This document shows, piece by piece, positions 1-9,500 of a DNA stretch of 32,704 nucleotides. Source of the stretch: an uncultured Clostridia bacterium (lineage in GTDB: Bacteria; Bacillota; Clostridia; Oscillospirales; Ruminococcaceae); contig CANEHP010000003.1 in NCBI GenBank assembly GCA_947427325.1, positions 1 through 32,704 on the forward strand, written 5' to 3'. The notes under the pieces were generated by a model. That model had not been told where the DNA came from. It worked only from the letters and a program-made list of their open reading frames with translations, and did not search any database. Position numbers and translations under genes: made by a program. How positions within the stretch are numbered: position 1 is the first letter of the stretch; the number at the start of each line of letters is the position of its first letter.

Positions 1-57
1 TGCTTTGTCGGATATTCTATTAACAAATGTATCGACGGCGGGATTGTAAAAAAATAA
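1..57 (+). CDS. 3' end of an unidentified plus-strand gene
   Basis: The first 57 bases are open in frame 1 and end at TAA (55-57), giving the last 18 residues of a protein (CFVGYSINKC then IDGGIVKK). The frame closes two bases before a hairpin with a T run, which is where a gene end is expected, and the gene would converge with the leu operon. The fragment is too short to identify a family, and a chance open frame of this length cannot be excluded. Confidence 0.4.
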   Translation, partial: CFVGYSINKCIDGGIVKK

Positions 58-58
58 G

Positions 59-130
59 AAAGTTTCCGTTCAGAGAATTACCCTTGCGTAATTCTCAAGC
101 CCTTCTTCAAGGGGCGGACGGAAACTTTTT
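59..130. repeat. Branched palindromic repeat, copy 1; probable bidirectional terminator
   Basis: An outer stem AAAGTTTCCG (59-68) pairs with CGGAAACTTT (119-128). It encloses two smaller hairpins: GAGAATTAC/GTAATTCTC (73-96) and CCCTT/AAGGG (about 101-113). T runs follow on both sides (plus strand from 126; minus strand over the A-rich stretch 49-61). It could therefore end both the plus-strand gene to the left and the leu operon arriving from the right. The first 50 bases recur at 32655-32704 with 44 of 50 identical, so this is a dispersed family rather than a one-off terminator. Confidence 0.7.
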
Positions 131-208
131 ATATTATTTTAACAAGAAGTTTTTACCAACATTTTTTACGGCTTATTAAAACCATAAAGACCAACAGTTG
201 GGAGACTG

Positions 209-1282
209 CTAAATCTCGGCAGCAATTCTGTCGCCCATTTCGGAGCAGCTTACAAGGGTCATGCCCTCGCTCATAATATCTCCTGTGCGAATGCCATCGC
301 CGAGTACCTTATCCACCGCAGCCTCAACAGCGTCGGCTTCGGTCTGCATATCAAAGCTGTAGCGAAGCATCATAGCGGCGGAAAGAACGGTAGCTATGGG
401 ATTGGCTTTGTTCTGTCCCGCAATATCGGGAGCAGAGCCGTGAATAGGCTCGTAGAGTCCCAAGCTTCCCTCGCCCAGGCTTGCGGAGGGGATCATTCCC
501 AAAGAGCCTGTGATCATGCTTGCCTCATCGGAAAGAATATCGCCGAACAGGTTTTCGGTAACTATTACGTCAAACTGAGCGGGATTTCTTACCAGCTGCA
601 TGGCGGTGTTGTCCACCAGCATATCCGAAAATTCAACATCGGGGTAATCCTTTGCAACCTTGTGAGAAATCTCTCTCCAAAGTCTTGAGCTGTCAAGCAC
701 ATTTGCCTTGTCAACAGAAGTGACCTTTTTTCTGCGCTTTCTTGCCATATCAAAGGCTACACGGCAAATTCTCTCTATCTCATAATCACTGTATATCATT
801 AAATCCGAAGCGCATTTGTTTCCGCTGCTGTTGACGCAGGTTTTCTTTTCACCGAAATATGCGCCGCCGATAAGCTCGCGAACTATAACCAAATCAAGAC
901 CGTTGTCCGTAATATCGCTTTTTAAAGGACAAGCGGAGGCGAGAGGCTTCAGAAGCTTTGCGGGACGGATATTTGCAAAGAGCTTTAACGCTCCCCTTAT
1001 GCCCAAAAGTCCTGCTTCGGGACGCATACTGCCCTCTCCCTTATCCCATTTCGGACCGCCTACCGCTCCCAGCAAAACGCTGTCCGAAGCAAGACACTTG
1101 TCTACGGTTTCCCGGGGAAGGGGAACGCCCGTTTCGTCAATGGCTATCCCTCCCATAAGAACCTGTGTGTAATTAAAGGTGTGACCGAACCTTTCTCCCA
1201 CCTTATCCAATACCTTCATGGCTTCGCTTACAATTTCAGGGCCGATGCCGTCGCCCTTGATTACCGCTATATTTTTGGTCAT
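209..1282 (-). CDS. leuB: 3-isopropylmalate dehydrogenase LeuB
   Basis: Cytosolic NAD-dependent oxidative decarboxylase acting on 3-isopropylmalate (leucine synthesis). By family knowledge, the same enzyme class acts on 3-methylmalate in the citramalate route to isoleucine. The 357 residues match the usual LeuB length. It starts with the dinucleotide-fold strand [14 protein letters not shown], has the substrate-loop region [11 protein letters not shown], and the C-terminal decarboxylase signature [20 protein letters not shown] with its metal-binding Asp residues. It is the last gene of the operon, 73 bases after leuD, with an AAAGGA-type ribosome site upstream of the ATG. The palindromic element at 59-130 lies 80 bases past its stop. 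Nothing in it looks defective. Confidence 0.97.
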   Translation of the reverse strand: MTKNIAVIKGDGIGPEIVSEAMKVLDKVGERFGHTFNYTQVLMGGIAIDETGVPLPRETVDKCLASDSVLLGAVGGPKWDKGEGSMRPEAGLLGIRGALKLFANIRPAKLLKPLASACPLKSDITDNGLDLVIVRELIGGAYFGEKKTCVNSSGNKCASDLMIYSDYEIERICRVAFDMARKRRKKVTSVDKANVLDSSRLWREISHKVAKDYPDVEFSDMLVDNTAMQLVRNPAQFDVIVTENLFGDILSDEASMITGSLGMIPSASLGEGSLGLYEPIHGSAPDIAGQNKANPIATVLSAAMMLRYSFDMQTEADAVEAAVDKVLGDGIRTGDIMSEGMTLVSCSEMGDRIAAEI

Positions 1283-1355
1283 AGCCGTTTATCCTTTCTT
1301 TTGTCGTATTTTATTTTACTTTGCTTTTTTCCTGTCTGCGCCGCCGATTTCCGTC

Positions 1356-1844
1356 TTATTTTCCCGCCTTAATGGAATTAAGCAGTCCGCCCTTATCTAT
1401 AATATCCTTGATAAATTCGGGAAAAGGCTCGGCGGTAAAGGTTTTTCCCGAGGTGATATCCGTGATTTTGCCTGTGTCAAAGTCCACCTCTACCTCGTCT
1501 CCCGCCTTTATCTCCTTTGCCGCTTCGGGACATTCCAAAATAGGCAGTCCTATGTTTATTGCGTTGCGGTAGAAGATCCTGGCAAAGGTAGCCGCAATTA
1601 CGCAGGCGATACCCGATTCCTTAATGGCGATAGGCGCATGCTCTCTGGAGCTGCCGCAGCCGAAATTGGCTTCCCCTACCATAATATCGCCCTGTTTTAC
1701 ATTGTTTACAAATTCCTTGTCTATATCCTCCATACAGTGAGCGGCAAGCTCCTTATGGTCGGCTGTGTTAAGATATCTTGCAGGGATAATTACATCGGTA
1801 TCCACATTATCCCCATATTTATGTACTAAACCGTGTGCGTTCAT
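1356..1844 (-). CDS. leuD: 3-isopropylmalate dehydratase small subunit LeuD
   Basis: Swivel-domain subunit of isopropylmalate isomerase, working with LeuC to isomerise 2- to 3-isopropylmalate (or citramalate to methylmalate). At 162 residues it is of the short LeuD2/archaeal type, not the ~200-residue enterobacterial type. The hallmark [11 protein letters not shown] loop is present, preceded by [11 protein letters not shown] near the N-terminus. It lies between the Dabb gene and leuB in the same orientation. Its partner leuC is not adjacent: the Dabb gene separates them. Confidence 0.96.
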   Translation of the reverse strand: MNAHGLVHKYGDNVDTDVIIPARYLNTADHKELAAHCMEDIDKEFVNNVKQGDIMVGEANFGCGSSREHAPIAIKESGIACVIAATFARIFYRNAINIGLPILECPEAAKEIKAGDEVEVDFDTGKITDITSGKTFTAEPFPEFIKDIIDKGGLLNSIKAGK

Positions 1845-1915
1845 ATTTCAAAATCGATACAAGGCCCTAAGCATACAAGCCTTGTATCTCTCCTTTCAAA
1901 TCAAATCATTTCAAT

Positions 1916-2215
1916 TTAGGCAATAAAGTCAGCTGTATATGTCTTTTCAAGATTTTCGTCGAGAACGTTTCTGAAATTAAAGGCAAGAGGGCTTGTGTGA
2001 TAATTTTGCAGCGCTTCCTTGGTTTCAAACTGCGCCATTACCACCATATCTACGTTTGAGGAGCTAAGAAGAAGGTTTTCCACCTTAATGCTTATCATTC
2101 CGTCGATTTTACCTGCCAAGTTCTCAAAGCCGCTTTTCAGCTTAACGGAAGCGAGCCTTTTCTCGCTTTCCTCCAAATTCTTTTTGAATCTAAATAAAGC
2201 AATATGTGTAAGCAT
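1916..2215 (-). CDS. Dabb-domain (stress-responsive alpha/beta barrel) protein
   Basis: A 99-residue protein opening MLTHIALFRFKK, with HTSPLAFNF in the C-terminal half. This matches the small dimeric alpha/beta-barrel Dabb family (the start resembles the family's MxxHIVLFKxK, and the H-P pair is its usual landmark). Biochemical roles in the family vary (some plant members are cyclases, most bacterial ones are unassigned), so no reaction is claimed. It sits inside the branched-chain operon between leuC and leuD, with GGAAAGGG upstream of its ATG as ribosome site. A very A-rich spacer of about 90 bases separates it from leuC. Cotranscription with the leu genes is inferred from orientation and the lack of a terminator. 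Confidence 0.85.
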   Translation of the reverse strand: MLTHIALFRFKKNLEESEKRLASVKLKSGFENLAGKIDGMISIKVENLLLSSSNVDMVVMAQFETKEALQNYHTSPLAFNFRNVLDENLEKTYTADFIA

Positions 2216-2306
2216 AACTTTCCCTTTCCTGAATTTGCCGTTATTGTAGTTTGTGTTTTCGTTTTCTTTTTATTTTTCTGTTTTATTTTTATTTTTATTT
2301 TTTGCC

Positions 2307-3563
2307 TTAGCCCTTGTATCCCGCAATTTTTCCCGCAATGGCGCTTGCCGCCGCAACGTATGGGCTTGCAAGATAAACCTCGCTGTCTACATGACCCATT
2401 CTTCCCACAAAGTTGCGGTTGGTGGTGGAAACTGCCCTTTCTCCTGCCGCTAAAATGCCCATATGACCGCCGAGACATGGTCCGCAGGTGGGCGTGGAGA
2501 ATACGCAGCCCGCATTTATAAAGATTTCCGCAAGACCCTCCCGTATACACTGTAAATAAATCTTTTGCGTGGCGGGGATTACTATGCAGCGAACGCCCTT
2601 AGCGACCTTTTTGCCTTTAAGCACGCTTGCGGCTTGGCGCATATCGCTTATTCTTCCGTTGGTGCATGAGCCTATAACCGCCTGATCGATTTTTACCTCG
2701 CCCCAATCCTTTTCCGTTCTGGCATTTTCGGGAAGGTGAGGGAAAGAAACAGTCTGCTGGATTAAGTCAAGATCAATGTCGATAACCTGTGAATAAAGAG
2801 CGTCCCCGTCCGCCTTAAACACTTCAAAATCCCTGTCGGTGCGTTCCTTTACATAATCTATTGTCTGCCGGTCAACCTCAAATATACCGTTTTTCGCTCC
2901 CGCTTCAATAGCCATATTAGCCATACAAAGCCTGTCCTCAACGGTAAGAGAGGCAAGACCCTCGCCGCCGAACTCCATACTCTTGTACAATGCGCCGTCA
3001 ACGCCTATCATACCTATAATATGGAGAATAACGTCCTTACCCGTAACATAAGGCTTAAGTTTTCCGTGAAGATTAAAGCGGATAGCGGCGGGAACCTTGA
3101 ACCACGCTTCTCCCGTCGCCATACCTGCCGCCATATCCGTTGAACCTACGCCGGTGGAAAATGCGCCCAGTGCGCCGTATGTGCAGGTGTGACTGTCTGC
3201 GCCTATACATAATTCTCCGGGAGCAATAAGTCCCTTTTCGGGAAGCAAGGCATGCTCGACGCCCATATCTCCCGCATCGTAAAAGTTTACTATATCGTAT
3301 TTTCCCGCAAATTCACGGCACTGCTTACATTGCGCAGCCGCCTTAATATCCTTATTGGGCGCAAAGTGATCCATTACAAGGCTTATGCGACATTTATCAA
3401 AAACGCCCCCAAATCCCGCCTTGTTAAATTCATTGATCGCCACAGGGCCTGTAATATCGTTAGCCAGCACCATATCCAGCTTTGCACGGATAAGCTGTCC
3501 TTCTCTTACCTCGTCAAGTCCCGCATGCTTTGCCAAAATCTTTTGGCTCATAGTCATACCCAT
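2307..3563 (-). CDS. leuC: 3-isopropylmalate dehydratase large subunit LeuC
   Basis: Aconitase-superfamily subunit carrying the catalytic [4Fe-4S] cluster. The 418 residues fit the LeuC2/HacA-like class (about 420) rather than the ~466-residue enterobacterial LeuC, consistent with the short LeuD. Cluster ligands are readable: Cys300 in GSCTNGR and Cys360/Cys363 in PTCGPCLGG. The N-terminal DHFAPNK and the [14 protein letters not shown] motif are also present. The ATG follows an AGGAAG-type ribosome site. It is preceded by cimA with a gap of about 146 bases that holds short T-rich repeats but no obvious terminator. Confidence 0.97.
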   Translation of the reverse strand: MGMTMSQKILAKHAGLDEVREGQLIRAKLDMVLANDITGPVAINEFNKAGFGGVFDKCRISLVMDHFAPNKDIKAAAQCKQCREFAGKYDIVNFYDAGDMGVEHALLPEKGLIAPGELCIGADSHTCTYGALGAFSTGVGSTDMAAGMATGEAWFKVPAAIRFNLHGKLKPYVTGKDVILHIIGMIGVDGALYKSMEFGGEGLASLTVEDRLCMANMAIEAGAKNGIFEVDRQTIDYVKERTDRDFEVFKADGDALYSQVIDIDLDLIQQTVSFPHLPENARTEKDWGEVKIDQAVIGSCTNGRISDMRQAASVLKGKKVAKGVRCIVIPATQKIYLQCIREGLAEIFINAGCVFSTPTCGPCLGGHMGILAAGERAVSTTNRNFVGRMGHVDSEVYLASPYVAAASAIAGKIAGYKG

Positions 3564-3709
3564 ATTATTTTCTTCCTTTCTTTTAGAGCTTTTTTCTCAT
3601 ATTCTTGTTTTCATATTCTTGTTCTCGTATTATTATATAGTTTTTTTCGTACTTTTGCAAGGCTGTTTCAGAAGTTCTCGTTCGGAAGTTATTGTTCAGC
3701 AGCTTTCGT

Positions 3710-5323
3710 TCAGAAGTTCTTGTTCAGCAGCTTTTCGGCTTCCTTCGCCGTATGATAAAGGTAATAGTTTATTGCGTCAAGGAGCGCAGTAAGACTTGCG
3801 TCTATTACATCCTTGGACGCTCCCACCGTCGTCCAGATTTTTTCGCCGTCGGTGCTTTCGATTAAAACCCTTGTTACTGCGGCTGTGCTGTCCCCCTTGG
3901 CAATTACTCTTACCTTATAGTCAATAAGATGAGTGCGCTTCAGCTGCGGGTAAAATACCTCAAGGGCTTTTCTCAGGGCTTTGTCTATTGCGTTAACGGG
4001 ACCGTCCCCTTCGTCTGCGGTTATCTCGTATTTATCGCCGACCTTGACCTTTACCATTGCGCCCGCCTTTTCAAGACCGTATGTGCCGTAATTCTGGCTG
4101 GATACCACGTGAAAATGCTCAATTCTGAAAAAGGGCTGAAAATAACCCAATTCCTTTAACACCAAAAGCTCAAAGCTTGCCCCTGCCGCTTCAAACTGAT
4201 AGCCTAAATTTTCCAGCTTTTTCAGCTTATCCATAATCCTCTTGGTTTCGGGGCTGTTTTTATCAAGGCTTTTATCGAATGCAGCAAGCTTTGACAATAC
4301 CGTGCTTCTGCCGCTGACCTCGGAAAGCAGAAAGCTTCGTTCGTTTCCCACTGCCTCCGGAGGAATATGCTCGAAGGTTTTGGGATTTTTTGCCACTCCG
4401 TCGGCGTGCATTCCGCCCTTGTGCCCAAAAGCGTTTCTCCCTACATAAGCCATACTGCCCGCTAATTTTGTATTGGCGATTTCCGCAATGTAGCAGGCGG
4501 TGGGAGTTAACTGCTCCATGCTTTCACGAGGTACGCAGTCATAGCCTTTTTTCAGCTGTAAATTGGGGATAATAACCGAAAGGTTGGCGTTTCCGCAGCG
4601 TTCGCCGATACCGATAAACGTTCCTTGAATATGAACCGCCCCCGCCTTTACCGCCGCCATAGTGCAGGCTACGGCGCAGCCCGTATCGTTGTGACAGTGG
4701 ATTCCCACGGGGATATTTACCGCCCGAACCGCTTTTTTGGTGATTTCCTCGATTTCCTCGGGGAAAGAGCCGCCGTTGGTATCGCAAAGAGCTATTGTTA
4801 CCGCTCCCGCTTTTTCCGCCGCCCTCAAGGCTTCAAGGGCAAACTCGGGATTGTCCTTATAGCCGTCAAAAAAATGCTCTGCGTCAAATATTACTTTTTT
4901 CCCCTTGCCTGTAAGATAACTTACAGTATCGCTTATCATTGCGAAATTTTCCTCTGCCGACGCTCCGAGAATAATATCGGAATGAAGCTTCCAGCTTTTG
5001 CCGAAAACGCTTACATACTCGGTTTCGGCGATAAGAAGCGCATTCAGGTTTTCGTCCTCCTCGCAGGTAAGGTTTTTTCTTCTTGTAGAGCCGAAAGCCA
5101 CCGGCTTGGTGTAGTTCAGCTCAAGGTTTTTTGCTCTTTTAAAAAACTCCAGATCCTTGGGATTTGAACCCGGGTTTCCCGCTTCGGCAAAAGCAACTCC
5201 AAAGCTGTCTAATTTTTGCAGAATTTTCAGCTTATCGTCTGCGGAAAAACTGATTCCTTCCCCCTGTGCGCCGTCTCGAAGGGTTGAATCAAAAATTTCT
5301 ATTTTTTTCATTCCTGCCTCCAT
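3710..5323 (-). CDS. cimA: Citramalate synthase CimA
   Basis: Condenses acetyl-CoA and pyruvate to (R)-citramalate, the first step of the threonine-independent route to 2-oxobutyrate and isoleucine. The 537 residues match the CimA family (about 520-540), longer than LeuA-type 2-isopropylmalate synthases of ~390 residues. Visible are the DRE-TIM start FDSTLRDGAQGEGISFS, LCDTNGGSFPEEI, and the metal-binding HCHNDTGCAVA. A C-terminal LeuA-dimer allosteric domain (about residues 400-520) contains HVVSSQNYGTYGLEKAGAMV. The T-box upstream reads an Ile codon, which supports CimA over a homocitrate or isopropylmalate synthase. The last codons are partly duplicated just after the stop. Confidence 0.93.
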   Translation of the reverse strand: MEAGMKKIEIFDSTLRDGAQGEGISFSADDKLKILQKLDSFGVAFAEAGNPGSNPKDLEFFKRAKNLELNYTKPVAFGSTRRKNLTCEEDENLNALLIAETEYVSVFGKSWKLHSDIILGASAEENFAMISDTVSYLTGKGKKVIFDAEHFFDGYKDNPEFALEALRAAEKAGAVTIALCDTNGGSFPEEIEEITKKAVRAVNIPVGIHCHNDTGCAVACTMAAVKAGAVHIQGTFIGIGERCGNANLSVIIPNLQLKKGYDCVPRESMEQLTPTACYIAEIANTKLAGSMAYVGRNAFGHKGGMHADGVAKNPKTFEHIPPEAVGNERSFLLSEVSGRSTVLSKLAAFDKSLDKNSPETKRIMDKLKKLENLGYQFEAAGASFELLVLKELGYFQPFFRIEHFHVVSSQNYGTYGLEKAGAMVKVKVGDKYEITADEGDGPVNAIDKALRKALEVFYPQLKRTHLIDYKVRVIAKGDSTAAVTRVLIESTDGEKIWTTVGASKDVIDASLTALLDAINYYLYHTAKEAEKLLNKNF

Positions 5324-5387
5324 TTCTGACTTTTTCCTTTTTTATCTTTTTTTGATTTTGGAGGATGAAGGCGTACAAAAATAAGTA

Positions 5388-5681
5388 ATATAAAAATAAC
5401 CTTCATCTCCAAAGAGATGAAAGTCACAACTTCCACGGTACCACTCTAATTGACATTGCCGTAAAGCAACGCCCACTCATAGACATCAAACAATGCCTGC
5501 CCCTGTAACGTGAGGACACGTTCCGTTCTCCGAATGAAAAAAGCTTAGGCTGATTATTCACTCATTGACGGAAGGCTCAAAGGTGATTTAGAAAGAAGTT
5601 CCGCCGCTGTCTTACACCAACCGACAGCTCTCTGTGGGCTTCCGTACTTTCCGCTCCTTGTCACAGCCTTTTTTATATTAC
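5388..5681 (-). promoter_or_regulatory. T-box riboswitch leader, apparent Ile (AUC) specifier
   Basis: Reading the minus strand, stem I starts with AAGGCU and closes with AGCCUU. It carries the AGUA motif, the AGAGAGCUG...UUGGUG apical elements and the UUUGAG kink-turn strand. The specifier-loop strand reads AAAUCA just before CCUU, placing AUC (Ile) at 5587-5585. The antitermination T-box sequence AGAGTGGTACCGTGG is at 5447-5433, where UGGU can pair with an ACCA tRNA end. The competing terminator TTCATCTC-TTTG-GAGATGAA plus a T-rich tail is at about 5421-5385. Uncharged tRNA-Ile would favour readthrough into cimA. A Leu specifier would need a shifted register. Confidence 0.93.
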
Positions 5682-5687
5682 AATGAC

Positions 5688-5716
5688 ATAATAACATATT
5701 ATTAGCGGATTGTCAA
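5688..5716 (-). promoter_or_regulatory. Sigma-A promoter of the cimA-leuCDB operon
   Basis: TTGACA (5716-5711), 17-base spacer, TATTAT (5693-5688) on the minus strand. Transcription would start near 5681, immediately before stem I of the T-box. The opposing tRNA promoter lies about 110 bases away, so the two units are divergent. Confidence 0.85.
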
Positions 5717-5824
5717 TACATTGACGCAGATTTTTGCGCTTATATGCTGCAATTTTTGATTGTTTTCCCGTTTTTCCCCGTTACGGTTTTTTCAAATTTA
5801 TGTGCCTAAGATTTCTAAAAAATA

Positions 5825-5853
5825 TTGACATAAACTTAAAATTATGATATACT
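5825..5853 (+). promoter_or_regulatory. Sigma-A promoter of tRNA-Gln
   Basis: TTGACA (5825-5830), 17-base spacer, TATACT (5848-5853). The predicted start is near 5860, about ten bases before the mature tRNA 5' end. A strong -35 with near-consensus -10 is typical of stable-RNA promoters. Confidence 0.85.
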
Positions 5854-5870
5854 GATTCTTGTTTGAATAT

Positions 5871-5946
5871 TGGGCTATAGCCAAGCGGTAAGGCAACGGA
5901 CTTTGACTCCGTCATTCCGGTGGTTCAAATCCACCTAGCCCAACCA
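5871..5946 (+). tRNA. tRNA-Gln (UUG anticodon)
   Basis: The acceptor stem TGGGCTA (5871-5877) pairs with TAGCCCA (5936-5942), followed by discriminator A5943 and an encoded CCA (5944-5946). The anticodon arm ACGGA/TCCGT encloses loop CTTTGAC, with anticodon TTG at 5903-5905, reading CAA glutamine codons. The T arm contains GGTTCAAATCC. All stems close without mismatch, and no intron or second tRNA is seen nearby. Confidence 0.97.
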
Positions 5947-6080
5947 GCCCGCAAGGCGGGCGGCTAATATGCTTCCAATTTTACGGGAGCGTATTATTAT
6001 GGATTTATACCAAAAATCTTTTTGGTAACGATAACACAGAAGGGAATTGAACTGTAATCTTTTATTTAGGAGGGATTGGT

Positions 6081-6281
6081 ATGCCTGATTACAAGGCTAT
6101 GTACTATCACTTGGCGGGGCGCATGGCGACTGCTATCGATGCGCTTGAAGCCACCACCAATGCGTTAACCGATATTACCGAAAGGTTGAAGCTGGCGCAG
6201 CAGACCACGGAGGAAATGTTTATTTCCGCCTCCGACGACGATGAAGATTTTTCGGATAACTCGGATAACGTTTCGGAGTAA
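6081..6281 (+). CDS. Small acidic hypothetical protein downstream of tRNA-Gln
   Basis: A 66-residue protein with an excellent ribosome site (AGGAGGG at 6068-6074, six bases before ATG). The N-terminal two thirds look helical (TAIDALEATTNALTDITERL is amphipathic and possibly coiled coil). The C-terminus is a highly acidic Asp/Ser tail (SASDDDEDFSDNSDNVSE). No signal peptide, membrane segment or catalytic motif is visible, and I do not recognise a named family. No terminator with a clear T run separates it from the tRNA, so the two may share a transcript ending at the hairpin at 6337-6366. Confidence 0.75.
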   Translation: MPDYKAMYYHLAGRMATAIDALEATTNALTDITERLKLAQQTTEEMFISASDDDEDFSDNSDNVSE

Positions 6282-6336
6282 GAGCCGCAGTCACTGTTTT
6301 TATAGGCGTCTTTTACGATAATAGGATATTATGGGT

Positions 6337-6366
6337 CGGAATGAGTTGTGTTCATTCCGTTTTTTA
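6337..6366 (+). terminator. Rho-independent terminator after tRNA-Gln / small ORF
   Basis: CGGAATGA (6337-6344) pairs with TCATTCCG (6352-6359) across a seven-base loop, followed directly by seven Ts. It lies about 55 bases past the stop of the 66-residue gene. Confidence 0.85.
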
Positions 6367-6463
6367 TTTATAACTTATGCTATCTCTTTTTAAGTTGGAT
6401 TATTAGACGTAATTCCTTTAACCGTTTTGAGGATTACGCCATACATTTTTAAAACACTTTTAC

Positions 6464-6501
6464 AAAAAACCTCCCCAAAGCCTAAGCTTTGAGGAGGTTT
6501 T
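6464..6501 (-). terminator. Terminator of the S8 protease gene (bidirectional shape)
   Basis: On the minus strand a long stem AAACCTCCTCAAAGC / GCTTTGGGGAGGTTT is followed by a T run (6469-6464). It sits about 50 bases past the protease stop. The plus strand also ends in four Ts, so it may insulate both directions. Confidence 0.88.
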
Positions 6502-6550
6502 AATATTTATTTAAGCTGTTTGATCTTAAGCTTAAACGGGGAAATAAGCA

Positions 6551-9500
6551 TTACTTGCGCTTATCTCTCTTTCTCGCAAATACAACTGCGGCAGCTGCTG
6601 CCACGGCAGGTACAAATGCGATTGCAATACCGGTAGGCTTGTTCTTATCGGGATCATCCTTTCCGGGATCGCCTGCAACGCCTGTTGTAGTTTCCTCGGG
6701 AGTTGTCTCGGAAGCTTCGGTGTCCTCGGGAGTTGTCTCGGGAGCTTCGGATTCCTCGGGAGTTGTTTCGGAAACGGGAGCTTTTTCTTCGGCTATAACA
6801 AATTCGCCTACTTGGTCGCCGTTTACCGTAAATACAAGGAAGCCGTCAACAATCTCCGCTTTCACCTGAGTGTATGTGCCGTCTGCATTCTTGACGGATA
6901 CGGTGGTTTTTTCAGGATCAAAGCCCTCGGGAACGGGAACCTTAATGGTTACGGGTCCGTCTACAGGGTTGCCTTCCGCATCGGTCAATGTTACGCTGTA
7001 GGTGACGGACGATTCGTTGGAAGCCACCACTTCGGGAGCTTTATAGATCACGCCCTCCGTAACGGGATAGGTGATCTCAATGCCTGTTTCTTCATCTGTT
7101 ACGGTTACTACCGTAGACTTTGCGCCGGTGAGAAGCATAGGCCATACGCCGTCGCCTGCATCGCCGATCTTTCTTGAAGAGCAGTCTACTACCGTGTAGG
7201 TTTCATTGTATTCTTCATCTGTCTCTTCATGGGTGCTTACGGCGATCTGATAAAGGTTGTTTGTGTTGCCGTCACAAGCGGAGAGATAGAGATAACCGTC
7301 TTCTCCCGCTACCATAGAAGCAACGATATCGTCTTCCATAGCTAAGGGGTATGTTTCGGAAATACATGACTTTTCACTTACATCGAAGGTGCATCCGTAT
7401 GCCGGATTGCCTTCTTCATCAATAGTAGCATAAATATTGAACATCCATAAATATCCCAAGTCATCCAATGCGGCAAATTGTTCTGCGACACAAACCTCAC
7501 CGGTAATGTCGTCAACTACCTCGGTTTCGCCCATGCTTGCAATAGCTACAACGTACTCGGCGCCGGTAGCGAGCATAAGATAATATTGCAAGTTAAATGC
7601 GTAAGGCTGCAATGCCATAGGATTGGTAGGACCTATAAGCATAGAACCGTAAACACCGACGATCAAAGGCTCTTCCTCGGTAGAGAATACTTGGCTGTAT
7701 GCCATATCCCACAGCGGAACGCCTAAGGGGTTGCTTGCAACGGCAACCTCGCTGCCGTCGGTAGGGTCGATTTCGTGCATACCATATGAACCTTGAACAC
7801 CGTCAAACATATAAATATGTCCGTTATCGGTATTGAGGGTTGCGGAAATCATAGAGGACTTAAGAGGATAGGTTTCGGACCATGTGGTGTCCTTTGACAT
7901 ATCCCAGCTGTAGATAAAGGGATTGCCTTCTTCGTCCTGCAATGTACCGCCGAGAAGAATGTTGAGAGTTTCAACCTTGATCTCGATAGAATCGGAAACA
8001 TTTTTGTCTGCCTTGGAGGAAGCTGTGATTACTGCTTTTCCGTCGCTTACGGCAGTAACTCTGCCATTGCCGTCAACAGTCATAACATCCTCGTCGGAGG
8101 AGCTCCAATCCAAATCCGCATTGGTTAATGTCCAAGGCAATGCGGTAGCGTTTACCTTCTGTGAAGAGCCCTTGATCATTACCGTATCCGCATTGAGGAT
8201 AACGGCTGAAACCTTATCGGTAGGCTTTGCCCAATCGGGGTTAACGGAAGGAGTGGACTTATCGGGAATAATCAATGCGCAAAGCTGTGCGTTAATATTT
8301 TCGCTTGCCTCAAAGGTCTTAGTTGTGGGATCAATTTCAACAAAGTAGGATTCGACATTGAAATTGTACAAAGCCCAGCAAACCTTCTTGGTGTTGGGAT
8401 CATATTCCATCGCCTGAATTGAATAAATGCCGGAAACAAGCTTTTCGTCAGTTGCAGCCAAATCAACTACAAGCTCAGGCGCCGCTTTGCCTGCAAGACC
8501 CTCCGACGTGTACTTGTAAACCTTGCCTGTGCCGCGCTCTGATGAGTAGAAGCTGCCGTTCTCGTCACATGCCAATGTGAATGTTGCAAAAGGAATCAAT
8601 CCTACAAGCTCGGGAACACAGTTAAGCTTATCGAAGGAAATAAGGTAAGTTTCATCGCTGATATCATAGCCCATTGCCTTTCCGACAATAGCGTAGATCT
8701 TGCCGTCCTTTGCGTTGTAAGCCATATCCAAAGGAATAATTTCATCCTCAAAGAAGTTCTGAATATTGATAACTTCCTTAGTATCCGTCAGATCGCTTTC
8801 GGGCATTACAATAAGCGTGCCCTTTTTGTCTAATGCGTATACGATATGATCTGCAATAGTTGCGGCGTTTATCATATACTTGGAATTTTCATACTTGACC
8901 TCAGGGTCTTCGGGAGTTACGTTCACTCCGTCAAAGCTGGTCCAATAGTAATGACCGTATTCGGTGTTGAATGCGATTCTGCCGGGAAGAATCGTGCCTT
9001 CGCCGAACTTTTCGTCAATTTCAACGGTTACGGTATTGCATGCATAGTCGCAAACCTGCAAATAAAGCATATCTGCATTGACTTCGGAAACATCGATTTC
9101 AACTTTATACTCGTCACCCGCCTTAGCCGCTTCGTCAGGACCGACAGAAGCGTAAACTCTGGAGCCGCTCTTGTTGGTGAGAAGAACCGCAGCGATAAAC
9201 TGGTTATCCTTAACGGTAACGGTAAGCTTGCCGTCCTTAACAACAGGATCGGAAACAATTACGGGCTTGGTGTTATCAATGGTAACAGAGGTCTTAAGCG
9301 CATTGGTAAGATCAATATCCTCCCAGCGAACATTGCCATTTGCGTCCTGATAATATTCGGGAGCAAGCGCAAAGGTGATGTTCAGCCTTTCGCCTTCCTT
9401 AGCGCCGCTGAAATCATAGTTGGGTTTAAGGGTCTGAACGGTTTTTTGCCATGAACCCGCATTAGTATGATAGTATGCGCAGTCAACAGCGCCGATTGAG

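Noticed and set aside
2137-2550. 137-residue minus-strand frame overlapping leuC and the Dabb gene
   Set aside because: It is an out-of-frame shadow of leuC and the A-rich spacer, low in complexity (Lys runs) and without a ribosome site.
5947-5966. GCCCGC-AAG-GCGGGC hairpin just after tRNA-Gln as its terminator
   Set aside because: The stem is strong but no T run follows. It may aid tRNA 3' processing or be partial, so it was not called.
6585-6680. Canonical LPxTG sortase signal at the protease C-terminus
   Set aside because: The sequence reads NKPTG, without the residue between Pro and Thr, so it is not a canonical motif. Reported as an unusual anchor instead.
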